Source: Hyphomicrobiaceae bacterium
GTDB lineage: Bacteria; Pseudomonadota; Alphaproteobacteria; Rhizobiales; Hyphomicrobiaceae
NCBI GenBank assembly: GCA_008933705.1
Contig: WBUN01000033.1
Location: 1-56,320 of the forward strand
Direction of reading: 5' to 3'
DNA length: 56,320 nt
The translations under genes and the position numbers were made by a program. The notes under the pieces were generated by a model, which was given only the letters and a program-made list of their open reading frames with translations, made no database searches and was not told the origin of the DNA. This document shows positions 37,024-45,385 of this stretch, in pieces; within the stretch, counting starts at the first letter, position 1; the number at the start of each line of letters is the position of its first letter.

Positions 37024-38125
37024 ATTGCTCGCACGCCTGCGCACGGCCGTCACGCTCGCGGCACGAAGGCCGCCTTCGCTGCGCATGATGCTGATGCTGA
37101 TCATCCCGGCGTTCGTGGCTGTGGTCGGCTTGTTCCTCTACATCACCAGCGGCCGCTACATCACGACGGACAATGCCTATGTCGGTGCGCAGAAGGTTCT
37201 GATCACCCCTGAGGTCTCGGGCAAGGTGGTACGCATCGCCGTCAGCGAAGGGCAGCTCCTGAAGCCGGGCGACGAGCTCTTCGCCATCGATCCCGAGCCC
37301 TATCGTCTGGCGGCACAGGAGGCTGAGGCGCGGCTGGCGCGCGTCAAGACCGACTTCGAGAACCTGAAGAGCAGCTTCGCCAGCCTCGGCAAGCAGATCG
37401 AGCTCTCCCGCCAGAGCGTCGCGGCATCGCAGGCCGACTTCGACCGCAAGACCTCGCTGCTGCGCGACCGCATCAGCACCCCATCGGACCTGGACCGGTC
37501 GCGCGTCGCTCTGGTCGCTGCCAAGGCACAGCTCGAGCAGCTTCTGCAACAGGAAGCGGCAGCTCGCATCCAGCTGCTGGGCGACCCGCGGCTGCCGATA
37601 GAGAAGTACCCCCAGTACATGGAGGCCACCGCCGCGCTCGACCGCGCCAAGCGCGACCTTGCCAACACCGTGCTGCGCGCACCCATTGCCGGTACGGCGA
37701 CGCAGGTGACGAGCATACAGATGGGGCGCTACCTGACGGCTGGAACGGCGGTATTCAGCGTGATCGGCACCGACACGGTGTGGGTCGATGCCAATCCGAA
37801 GGAGACGGACCTCACCTATGTGCGCCCCGGCCAGCGCGTCACCATCACCATCGACGCGTTCCCCAACCGGGAATGGCGCGGCACCGTGGCTGCGATAAGC
37901 CCGGGCACAGGCGCTCAGTTCGCGATTCTTCCGCCGCAGAATGCGGCCGGCAACTGGATCAAGATCGTGCAGCGGGTGCCGGTCAGGATCGAGTTCGAGC
38001 GGGGCCAGGATCTGCGCCGGCTCAGGTCCGGAATGAGCGCCTATGTCGAGATCGATACCGGCCGCCGCGGCAGGATCGTCTCTCTGTTCGGATCCAGGGC
38101 GGAAGCCCAGGACCCTGATCCATGA
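37013..38125 (+). CDS. EmrA-like membrane fusion protein (HlyD family)
   Basis: 370 residues from the ATG at 37013, with AGGGAG 6 bases upstream. One N-terminal membrane helix (LMLIIPAFVAVVGLFLYI) is followed by the HlyD/EmrA motif TDNAYVGAQKVLITPEVSGKV (quoted in part: NAYVGAQ, PEVSGKV), a helical hairpin at about 95-190, and a C-terminal barrel with VDANPKETDLTYVRPGQ. It links the MFS pump to the outer membrane. It overlaps the MarR gene by 11 bases and the MFS gene by 4, giving a tightly coupled three-gene operon. Confidence 0.92.
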   Translation: MPAELLARLRTAVTLAARRPPSLRMMLMLIIPAFVAVVGLFLYITSGRYITTDNAYVGAQKVLITPEVSGKVVRIAVSEGQLLKPGDELFAIDPEPYRLAAQEAEARLARVKTDFENLKSSFASLGKQIELSRQSVAASQADFDRKTSLLRDRISTPSDLDRSRVALVAAKAQLEQLLQQEAAARIQLLGDPRLPIEKYPQYMEATAALDRAKRDLANTVLRAPIAGTATQVTSIQMGRYLTAGTAVFSVIGTDTVWVDANPKETDLTYVRPGQRVTITIDAFPNREWRGTVAAISPGTGAQFAILPPQNAAGNWIKIVQRVPVRIEFERGQDLRRLRSGMSAYVEIDTGRRGRIVSLFGSRAEAQDPDP

Positions 38126-39669
38126 TCGCGCAGCGGGCTCCGGCAACCAGCCCGTCGCTGCGGCGGGGGATGATTACCGTCTGCGTGATGATGGCGACCA
38201 TCATGCAGGCCCTCGACACGACGATCGCCAACGTTGCCCTGCCATACATGCAGGGCACACTCTCGGCCACGCTCGACCAGGTGAGCTGGGTGCTGACCTC
38301 CTACATCGTCGCGGCAGCCATTATGACCGCTCCGGTCGGCTGGCTCGCCGGCAACTTCGGCATCAAGAAGGTGCTGGTCGTATGCGCGGCCGGCTTCACG
38401 GTAGCCTCGATGCTGTGCGGCATTGCGCAGAGCATCGAGGAGATCGTGCTGTACCGCCTGCTGCAGGGCCTCTTCGGCGCGGCGCTGGTGCCGCTGTCGC
38501 AGGCCGTGATGCTCAACATCTACCCGATCGAGCGGCGTGGGTGGGCCATGTCCATCTGGGGCATGGGCGTCATGATCGGCCCGATCATGGGCCCGACGCT
38601 GGGCGGCTGGCTCACGGAATACTACTCGTGGCGCTGGGTGTTCTTCATCAACCTGCCGTTCGGCATCGCCACCGTGCTGGGGCTGCTGGCGTTCATGGAT
38701 GAGACAGAGCCCCGCAGGAGCAGCCAGTTCGACTGGTTCGGCTTCGCCTCGCTCGCCGTCGCCATCGGCTCCCTGCAGCTCATGCTGGATCGCGGCGAGC
38801 AGCTCGGCTGGTTCGACTCCAACGAGATCGTGCTCGAAGCTGTCGTCGCAGCCACAGGGTTCTACTTCTTCGTCGCGCACTCGCTCACCGTGCCGAGGCC
38901 GTTCATCTCCATCGAGATATTTCGCGACCGGAACTTCGTGGTCGGCCTGCTGTTCATGTTCGTCTGCGGCGTGCTGCTGCTGGCCTCGGCGGCTCTCATG
39001 GCGCCGTTCCTGCAGGGCGTGATGGGCTACCCCATCCTCGACGCGGGCTGGCTGCTCGGCACGCGCGGCATCGGCATGATGATGGCCATGCTGGTGGCCG
39101 GGCGTCTCATCATGCGGCTCGGACCGCGCACCCTGCTTTTCGTGGGCCTCGCCTGCTCTACCGTCTCCCTCTACTACAGCATCGATTTCTCGCCCGAGAC
39201 ACCGGTGCGGACCATCGTGTGGACCAGCATCGTGCAGGGGATCGGCCTCGGCTTCATGTTCGTGCCGCTGAACACGGTCGCCCTGTCGACGCTGCCGCCC
39301 GCGCTGCGTACCGAGGGGACGGCCATGTGGACGCTGATCCGCAATCTCGGCAGCTCTATCGGCGTTTCCATCGTGATCGCCCAGCTCACCAACAAGACGA
39401 TCCTCATGCATGCACGCCTGGCGGAAAGCGTGACGCCCTTCAACCAGGCGCTGGCCGAGCCCACCGCGGCCATGCTCGACCCCTCGACCGATACCGGCCG
39501 GGCGCTGCTCGAGCAGCTCATGACCCAGCAGGCCACCATCATGGCCTACGCCAACGACTTCAAGCTCATGATGCTGATGAGCCTCGCGGCCATGCCGCTG
39601 ATCCTGCTGATCCACACGCAAAGGGCGCCGACACCACCCCCGGCGGAGCCGGCGGCGAGTACACACTGA
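38122..39669 (+). CDS. EmrB/QacA-type MFS multidrug transporter (DHA2)
   Basis: 515 residues with about 14 predicted membrane helices, the DHA2 pattern. The signature LDTTIANVALPYMQGTL is in helix 1, motif C-like GPIMGPTLGGWL in helix 5, and WRWVFFINLPFG after it. It is a proton-driven inner-membrane exporter of hydrophobic drugs working with the EmrA-like protein. Its ATG overlaps the emrA-like stop (ATGA). The extended periplasmic segment before the last helix (SVTPFNQALAEPTAA) is normal for EmrB. Confidence 0.93.
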   Translation: MIAQRAPATSPSLRRGMITVCVMMATIMQALDTTIANVALPYMQGTLSATLDQVSWVLTSYIVAAAIMTAPVGWLAGNFGIKKVLVVCAAGFTVASMLCGIAQSIEEIVLYRLLQGLFGAALVPLSQAVMLNIYPIERRGWAMSIWGMGVMIGPIMGPTLGGWLTEYYSWRWVFFINLPFGIATVLGLLAFMDETEPRRSSQFDWFGFASLAVAIGSLQLMLDRGEQLGWFDSNEIVLEAVVAATGFYFFVAHSLTVPRPFISIEIFRDRNFVVGLLFMFVCGVLLLASAALMAPFLQGVMGYPILDAGWLLGTRGIGMMMAMLVAGRLIMRLGPRTLLFVGLACSTVSLYYSIDFSPETPVRTIVWTSIVQGIGLGFMFVPLNTVALSTLPPALRTEGTAMWTLIRNLGSSIGVSIVIAQLTNKTILMHARLAESVTPFNQALAEPTAAMLDPSTDTGRALLEQLMTQQATIMAYANDFKLMMLMSLAAMPLILLIHTQRAPTPPPAEPAASTH

Positions 39670-39677
39670 GCAGCCGG

Positions 39678-40559
39678 TCAGCCGCCGCCGAGGTTGGTGA
39701 GCCTCTCCGCAGCCTCGGGCGCGCCGAGCTCGCGGGCGCGCTCGTACCATTTGCGCGCCAGCTCCGGACTGGGCTGCACGCCATGGACGCGCATGCGCGC
39801 CAGCTCGCGCGGATCATAGGTCGCCGCGAGCAGAAGCGCGCCGCGCGCCAGGCCCGCCTCCGCAGCCAGCAGGAAGAACTGCCGGGCGAGCGCCACGTTG
39901 CCGTCCTGCAGATCGCGCTCGCCGCGCGCCACCATCTTCTCGGCACTCTCGCGCTCGGCGGGCGACAGCGCGGGGCGGGCGGCAGGCGCCTGCTGGCCTG
40001 CCGGCGGTGGCGCCTGCGCCGGCCTCTCTGTTGGCGGCGCGGCGATCGGCATCGGGGCAATGATGAGCGTCACCCTCGCCTCTGCCAGCGGCACGCCGTC
40101 CTCGCCGACGAGGCTGACGACAAGCTCGGACCTGCCGGACAGGCCTGCCGGCACGTTCATCTGCAGGTTGGGGAGCCCCACGAGAGGAACCGCCCACGCT
40201 CCGGGGGCGATCGCATGCCCCTCCGACAGCGACACGGCAGGCGGCAGTCCGCGAAGTCGCAGGAAGCTGTGCCTCGGCGCGGCTTCAGGATTGATGGCAA
40301 TCTGCAAGGGCGTTGGTGCGGCAGGCTTGGCGAGTATGGTCGGCGGAACGCCGATGCGCGGCGCCTCCGTCGGGCTGGCCTGGGCGATCCGGATGCGATG
40401 CGTGGCGCCGCTATCGCCGTTGCCGCCGGCTGCGGCCGGTGCATTCATGGCCAGAGCAAGCGATGCGACGACGGCGATCCGCAAAGGCTGCGAGCGCGCC
40501 ACGTCCGCGAACTGTCGGACGCCTCCACTGCGGTCCCGCCGTTGCCCGTGCCGTGACAT
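39678..40559 (-). CDS. Exported or anchored protein with C-terminal Sel1-like repeat
   Basis: 293 residues, not recognised as a named family. An N-terminal hydrophobic stretch (IAVVASLALAMNAPAAA) suggests a signal peptide or anchor. The middle (about 60-180) looks like beta-rich domains with an Ala/Pro-rich linker. The C-terminus has Sel1/TPR-like helices (ARQFFLLAAEAGLARGALLLA and RKWYERARELGAPEAAERL, each quoted in part). Sel1 repeats mediate protein-protein contacts. It lies 54 bases downstream of the TAXI-type binding-protein gene on the same strand and probably shares its transcript. Function unknown. Confidence 0.7.
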   Translation of the reverse strand: MSRHGQRRDRSGGVRQFADVARSQPLRIAVVASLALAMNAPAAAGGNGDSGATHRIRIAQASPTEAPRIGVPPTILAKPAAPTPLQIAINPEAAPRHSFLRLRGLPPAVSLSEGHAIAPGAWAVPLVGLPNLQMNVPAGLSGRSELVVSLVGEDGVPLAEARVTLIIAPMPIAAPPTERPAQAPPPAGQQAPAARPALSPAERESAEKMVARGERDLQDGNVALARQFFLLAAEAGLARGALLLAATYDPRELARMRVHGVQPSPELARKWYERARELGAPEAAERLTNLGGG

Positions 40560-40613
40560 CAGCCTACCCTCCGATGCGACCGCGACCGGCGACCGCGCGG
40601 ACCCCGCCTCTCG

Positions 40614-41816
40614 TTATCGCCTGCCTTGCTTCCTGTTCCATTCCAGGAACTGCTTGAACAGGCGCTCCTGCTCGGCCGGATCGTGTGGGGCCACCCGGGC
40701 AGCCTGGGCGCGCGCCTGCACCGGGTCGATGGTGCGCGCAGCGGAGGCAGCCGCCTTGTCGAGCTTGTCCTGCAAGGGCTTGAACCTCTGCCAGCCCGGC
40801 ACATTGCCGGCCAAATTCACGTCCTTCCACTTCTCGTGGTAGCCCGGCTCCTTCTGCAGCCGCTCGAAGCGGTCGAAGAGATAGTCGACCACGCGGACAA
40901 GCCGCTGATAGCGGTCGGTGTCCTTTGGCCAATCGTAGACGGCGAGCACGGCCGGCACCGAGACCGTGGCAACGCGTTGGCCCTGCGGGATCAGGTTGGG
41001 ATAGTCCGAGGGTTCCAGATATGCCGGCGTATAGAACTCCAGCTTGTCGGAATACTCGATCGGAAGGAACTTGAAGCCCTCGGGGAACTTGCCCTTGAGG
41101 AAAGGTGCAAGCGGCTTGGAAGAGATCCAGAAGGTGGCCGCCACCTCGCTGCCCTGCTTCATCTTCTCCATGGCGACGCTGTGGGGAATGAATGTCGCCT
41201 TCACGTCGATGCCGAGCTGCTTGAAGATGATCGGGCCCGAGTAGGCAGCCGCGGTGCCCTGCGTGTTGAAATTGACGGTCTTGCCTGCCAGATCCTCGAT
41301 CGACTTGATCTCCGGCCTGGCGAACACGTGCGCTTCGGAGGGGAAGAGGTTCACGAGGTAGTTGATGCGGCGCCACGAGCCGGCAAACTCCGGCTTGTTC
41401 TTGAAGTAATCGAGCGCATCGCCGTAGACGATGGCGGCATCGACCCCGCGCAGGTAGAGCAGATCGAAGACGTTGTCGAACGGACCGCGGGTGACCATGG
41501 GCACGATGCGCATGTTGTCGCCATCGTCGAGCACGCGCGCAAGCTCGGAGGCAAACTGCAAAGGCGCGCCCTCGGCGCGGCCCGCTGCCAGCCCGACGGT
41601 CCAGGCATTGAGCTTGTCTTTATAGGCCTGGTCGATGGCCGACTGCGACTTTGGCGTTGGGCGCGCCGTGGCCTTGGGCCCCGCCTGCGCGACCTCCACG
41701 GGCACAGCAACGCTCTCGGATTGGGCTGGCCGCGGTGCCTGCTGCGTCTGCGCGGCAAAGGCAGGCACGGAGGAAGCGATCGTGAAGCCGACTAGGGCAC
41801 GCCACATCACACGCAT
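40614..41816 (-). CDS. TAXI family TRAP transporter solute-binding protein
   Basis: 400 residues with a signal peptide (LVGFTIASSVPAFAAQ) and a low-complexity Pro/Ala linker. The TAXI fold follows: LNAWTVGLAAGRAEGAPLQF, VDAAIVYGDALDYF, AGKTVNFNTQGTAAAYSG and the VPAVLAVYDWPKD hinge. TAXI-TRAP systems import dicarboxylates, glutamate or other organic anions, with this subunit in the periplasm. No TRAP membrane (DctQ/DctM) gene is in the window, so it is an orphan here. It is followed by the Sel1-like exported protein. The ligand is unknown. Confidence 0.85.
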   Translation of the reverse strand: MRVMWRALVGFTIASSVPAFAAQTQQAPRPAQSESVAVPVEVAQAGPKATARPTPKSQSAIDQAYKDKLNAWTVGLAAGRAEGAPLQFASELARVLDDGDNMRIVPMVTRGPFDNVFDLLYLRGVDAAIVYGDALDYFKNKPEFAGSWRRINYLVNLFPSEAHVFARPEIKSIEDLAGKTVNFNTQGTAAAYSGPIIFKQLGIDVKATFIPHSVAMEKMKQGSEVAATFWISSKPLAPFLKGKFPEGFKFLPIEYSDKLEFYTPAYLEPSDYPNLIPQGQRVATVSVPAVLAVYDWPKDTDRYQRLVRVVDYLFDRFERLQKEPGYHEKWKDVNLAGNVPGWQRFKPLQDKLDKAAASAARTIDPVQARAQAARVAPHDPAEQERLFKQFLEWNRKQGRR

Positions 41817-41945
41817 TGGGTCATTCCTCGCTTCAACGTAACCGACAACATCTCCCTCCCATCGCGACAGCGCTGTTGCGATGCACGTCTGCGACCTGCT
41901 TCTGTTGCAGGGCCGCGCGCATTCGCGGGCGGCCCTGTGCCGGCC

Positions 41946-42446
41946 CTACGGCCGGATATACGCGTAGCCCTGGCCTTGCAGCTCCATCAGGCGCACGACG
42001 CCCGACGGGGTTGTCTTGGCCTCGCTGATGAGCGCGATCTCCTTGCCCTCGGCCTTGCTCATGTTGGTGCGCGTGTTGAGACATGCAGCAAAGGCGAGAT
42101 TCGGGTTCTCAAGCGACATCGCCGCGATGCGCTCCTTCACCGGGCTGGTATCCGCACGCAGCATGTGCAGCCCGGGGCCGTAGGTTACGATCTCCACGAC
42201 CACCTGCTCACCCTTGCTCTTGAAGTAATCGATCACGTTCTTGGCGTTGTTAAGCGCCAGATCCATGGTCTTCTTCTCGTTTTCGTTGACCTGGATCGCC
42301 ACCTTGTTGACCTTGGCGACGGCAGCCTTCGCCGCGGTGGGCGACTTTTGCTTTGTCTGCGCATAGGCGCCGCAAGCCGGCACCAATCCCGCAAGGACGG
42401 CCGCGGCGATGGCGAGTGCCACGGGGGTCAGACGCTTCACGATCAT
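41946..42446 (-). CDS. Exported DsrE/DsrF-like family protein
   Basis: 166 residues. The N-terminal signal peptide (ALAIAAAVLAGLVPACGAYAQ, quoted in part: AAAVLAGLVPAC, AYAQ) directs it to the periplasm. The DsrE-like domain (about 45-165) has VAIQVNENEKKTM, VVVEIVTYGPGLHML and a single conserved cysteine, Cys122, in FAACLNTRTNM. Cytoplasmic DsrE proteins carry sulfane sulfur on such a cysteine; the role of exported versions is not established. It is a single-gene unit, with a 338-base gap upstream. Confidence 0.8.
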   Translation of the reverse strand: MIVKRLTPVALAIAAAVLAGLVPACGAYAQTKQKSPTAAKAAVAKVNKVAIQVNENEKKTMDLALNNAKNVIDYFKSKGEQVVVEIVTYGPGLHMLRADTSPVKERIAAMSLENPNLAFAACLNTRTNMSKAEGKEIALISEAKTTPSGVVRLMELQGQGYAYIRP

Positions 42447-42784
42447 TCAAGTCTCCTGAGATTGAAGTCCAACACGGATGAAGGAACCCGGCCGGCTTAC
42501 GCCGATCGGAGGTCCGGCCTCGACATCGAGCAAGGTCATCCGCGCCCGTTACCGAGAAGAAGATCAGATGGGCCCCGCGCGCCCCGTGCTCGTCCGACAG
42601 CCCTCGGCGGTCCGCTCACTTGCCTGCAGCTGTGTCCCGAACGCAGCAGCTGCCGGAGTTATGCGCTCGACGCATGTGCAGTCGTGGCGCGGCTTTTTTG
42701 GGGCTGGAATGGGACAATATGGAGGCACGGTCAATGGGCCCAAGCTATGTCTGATATCATCTGTGGCAATTGCCCTGCGTTTAC
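42447..42784. other. Gap between the dsrE-like and ghrA-like genes
   Basis: 338 bases with no protein-coding gene I can support. It should contain the promoter of the dsrE-like gene (minus strand). On the plus strand there are two successive hairpins and a T6 run (listed separately) that no annotated plus-strand gene explains. Confidence 0.5.
42626..42697 (+). terminator. Two hairpins and T6 run, possible terminator of an unseen plus-strand RNA
   Basis: GCAGCTG (42626-42632) pairs with CAGCTGC (42647-42653). Then GCGC and CGAC (42663-42671) pair with GTCG and GCGC (42681-42690) around a short internal loop, followed by GGCTTTTTT. This resembles an intrinsic terminator facing right, but no gene on this strand precedes it, so a small RNA is one explanation and chance another. 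Confidence 0.3.
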
Positions 42785-43732
42785 TCAGTACCCGCGACGT
42801 ATATCGACAAGGTTCTCCAGGGGCTCGCCACAGCGCTGCCTCTGCATCTGCCTGAGCGCGTAGCGAACAATTGCCGAGGGCGCGCTTTCGGCTGCGTTGT
42901 GCGGCGTGACGACCACCCTCGGATGCGACCAAAGCGGGCTCGTCGCCGGCAGCGGCTCGGCCTCGAACACGTCGAGCGAAGCCGCATAGAGGTCGCCCGC
43001 GTCGAGAGCGGCGGCGATGTCCGTGTCGATCTGCAATCCGCCGCGGCCGGCGTTGATCAGCGCCGGCCCGGGCAACCGCGCATCGCGGCCTTGCTGCGAC
43101 AAGCGCGAGAAGAGCTTGCGATCGAGAATGCCGCGGGTCGCCGGCGTCAAGGGCAGCAGGACGGCCAGGATGTCGGTCTCAGCCAGGAAGGCGTCGAGGC
43201 CGTCAGCGCCGCAGAAGCTGCTCACGCCGGCAACCGACTTGGGCGTGCGCGCCCAGCCGCGCAGGCGATACCCGAAGGCGCCGAGCGCAGAGGCAGCCGC
43301 CGTGCCCAGGACGCCGAGGCCCATGATGCCGACGCGCACCTCGTGGGCCGCCGGCTCGGGCAGATACTTCCAAACCTTGCGGGACTGCAGCTCGCGGAAC
43401 TCGGTCATGCGCCGATGATGGAAAAGGACGTGCAGCGCAACGTATTCGGCCATGCGCCCGGTGAGATCGGGATCGACGAAGCGCACGAGCGGAACGTCGG
43501 GCAAGGTCGGATCGGCGAGCAGGGAGTCGACGCCGGCACCGATCGAGATGATGAGGCGGAGATTGGGCAGGCCCTTCAGCAGTCCCTGGGGCGGCTGCCA
43601 CACCAGCGCGCACGTGACATCCTCGCGCCGCCCGATGTCCGGCGCGACGCGAACATCGAGGTCGCCATCGCAGGCCCGGGCCGCCTCGGCAAACAGGTCA
43701 GCGCGCGAGCTCGACGCAATGAGCAGCGCCAT
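42785..43732 (-). CDS. ghrA: 2-hydroxyacid dehydrogenase (glyoxylate/hydroxypyruvate reductase A type)
   Basis: About 315 residues from the ATG at 43732 (GAGGG upstream), 10 bases after the yejF stop. The NAD(P)-binding motif is VGIMGLGVLGTAAASAL, the catalytic arginine lies in INAGRGGLQID and the catalytic histidine in VVVTPHNAAES. This pattern matches GhrA, which reduces glyoxylate and hydroxypyruvate with NADPH in the cytoplasm. It is the last gene of the yej operon, an unusual neighbour for a peptide importer, and it may simply be read through. Confidence 0.87.
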   Translation of the reverse strand: MALLIASSSRADLFAEAARACDGDLDVRVAPDIGRREDVTCALVWQPPQGLLKGLPNLRLIISIGAGVDSLLADPTLPDVPLVRFVDPDLTGRMAEYVALHVLFHHRRMTEFRELQSRKVWKYLPEPAAHEVRVGIMGLGVLGTAAASALGAFGYRLRGWARTPKSVAGVSSFCGADGLDAFLAETDILAVLLPLTPATRGILDRKLFSRLSQQGRDARLPGPALINAGRGGLQIDTDIAAALDAGDLYAASLDVFEAEPLPATSPLWSHPRVVVTPHNAAESAPSAIVRYALRQMQRQRCGEPLENLVDIRRGY

Positions 43733-43742
43733 GCAGCGGCCC

Positions 43743-45377
43743 TCACGTGGCAACGGCCTGGCGGTTCGTCACCGTCAGGTCGAATGCCGCCGCCAGCAGG
43801 GCCTTGGTGTAGGAGGCCTTCGGATCCGCGAAGATGCTCTCGGAGGGGCCCTCCTCGACCACCCTGCCGTTCCTGAGCACGACCACGTAGTTGGACAGCG
43901 CACGCACGACCTTGAGATCGTGACTGATGAACAGGTAGGCGAGATCGTGCCTCTTCTGCAGGTCGCGCAGCAGGTCGACGATCTGGGCCTGGACCGACAT
44001 GTCGAGCGCGCTGGTGGGTTCATCGAGCAGGACGAACTTCGGCTCCAGCACCATGGCACGCGCAATGGCGATGCGCTGGCGCTGACCGCCCGAGAACTCG
44101 TGCGCGTAGCGATCCTGCGCGGCGGGGTCGAGCCCGACCTCCTTCAGCGCCGCGCCGACACGGCTGCGGCGCTCCTCGTAGCCCATGCCGGGGCTCTGGA
44201 TGAGCAGGCCTTCCTCGATGATCTGGCCAACCGACAATCGCGGCGACAGGGAGCCGTAAGGGTCCTGAAAGACGACCTGCATCTCCTTACGCAGCGGCCG
44301 CATCTGCTTGGAATCGAATCCGTCGATGCGCCTGCCGACGTAGGCGATCGGTCCCTGCGATGACACGAGCCGCAGCAGAGCCAGGCCGAGCGTCGTCTTG
44401 CCGGAGCCCGATTCGCCGACGACCCCCAGCGTCTCGCCCGCGCGCAGCTTGAGCGAGAGGCCGTCCACGGCCTTGATGTGGTCGACGGTGCGCCTGAGCA
44501 GGCCGCTCTTGATGGGGAACCAGACCTTCAGGTTGTCGGTCTCCAGCACGACGGGCGCAGCCGGGTTCGTCTGCGGCGGGCGGCCCTTGGGCTCGGCCGA
44601 CATCAGATGACGGGTGTAGGCATGCTGCGGCCGCTCGAACACCTCGGCGGTCTTGCCCTCCTCGACCACCTTGCCGTTGTTCATCACGTACACGCGCTCG
44701 GCCATCTTGCGCACGATGCCGAGGTCATGCGTGATCAGCAGCATGGCCATGCCGAGCTCGCTCTGCAGGCTCTTGAGCAGCTCGAGGATCTGGGCCTGGA
44801 TCGTCACGTCGAGCGCCGTGGTCGGCTCGTCGGCGATGAGCAGGTCGGGCTCGTTGGCGAGCGCCATGGCAATCATGACCCGCTGGCGCTGGCCGCCCGA
44901 CAACTGGTGCGGATAGGCGTCGAGCCGTTTCTCGGGCTCGTTCAGCCCCACCTTCCGCAACAGCTCCAGCACGCGCGCACGCGTTGCCGCGTCGTCGAGC
45001 CCTTGGTGCAGCTTCATGATCTCGCCGACCTGCTTCTCGATGGTGTGCAGCGGATTGAGCGAGGTCATCGGCTCCTGGAAGATGATGGAGATCTTTTCGC
45101 CGCGGATCTTGCGCATCTCCGGGAGCGGAGCCTCGAGCAGATTCTGGCCGCCGAACGTGATCGTGCCCGACGGGTGCGATGCCGAGGGGTAGGGCAGCAG
45201 ACGGAGGATGGACAGCGCCGATACGGTCTTTCCCGAGCCCGACTCGCCGACCAGTGCTACGGTCTCGCCCTTGCCGATGCTGAAGGAGACCCCCTTCACC
45301 GCATCGACTGCCTGCGCGCCGGTGCCGAACCGCACCGACAGATCGCGGACATCGACGAGCGTGGTGCCTGTTGCCAT
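43743..45377 (-). CDS. yejF: Peptide/microcin C-type ABC transporter, double ATPase YejF
   Basis: 544 residues from the ATG at 45377, 8 bases after the yejE stop. Two complete ATP-binding domains: the first with Walker A GESGSGKT at 44-51 and signature LSGGQRQR, the second with GESGSGKTT and [10 protein letters not shown]. Each ends in an oligopeptide-binding C-terminal motif region ([20 protein letters not shown]) typical of Opp/Dpp-family ATPases. It powers uptake of peptides through YejBE. The longer in-frame reading to 45494 overlaps yejE and is not needed. Confidence 0.95.
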   Translation of the reverse strand: MATGTTLVDVRDLSVRFGTGAQAVDAVKGVSFSIGKGETVALVGESGSGKTVSALSILRLLPYPSASHPSGTITFGGQNLLEAPLPEMRKIRGEKISIIFQEPMTSLNPLHTIEKQVGEIMKLHQGLDDAATRARVLELLRKVGLNEPEKRLDAYPHQLSGGQRQRVMIAMALANEPDLLIADEPTTALDVTIQAQILELLKSLQSELGMAMLLITHDLGIVRKMAERVYVMNNGKVVEEGKTAEVFERPQHAYTRHLMSAEPKGRPPQTNPAAPVVLETDNLKVWFPIKSGLLRRTVDHIKAVDGLSLKLRAGETLGVVGESGSGKTTLGLALLRLVSSQGPIAYVGRRIDGFDSKQMRPLRKEMQVVFQDPYGSLSPRLSVGQIIEEGLLIQSPGMGYEERRSRVGAALKEVGLDPAAQDRYAHEFSGGQRQRIAIARAMVLEPKFVLLDEPTSALDMSVQAQIVDLLRDLQKRHDLAYLFISHDLKVVRALSNYVVVLRNGRVVEEGPSESIFADPKASYTKALLAAAFDLTVTNRQAVAT

Positions 45378-45385
45378 TCGGACCG

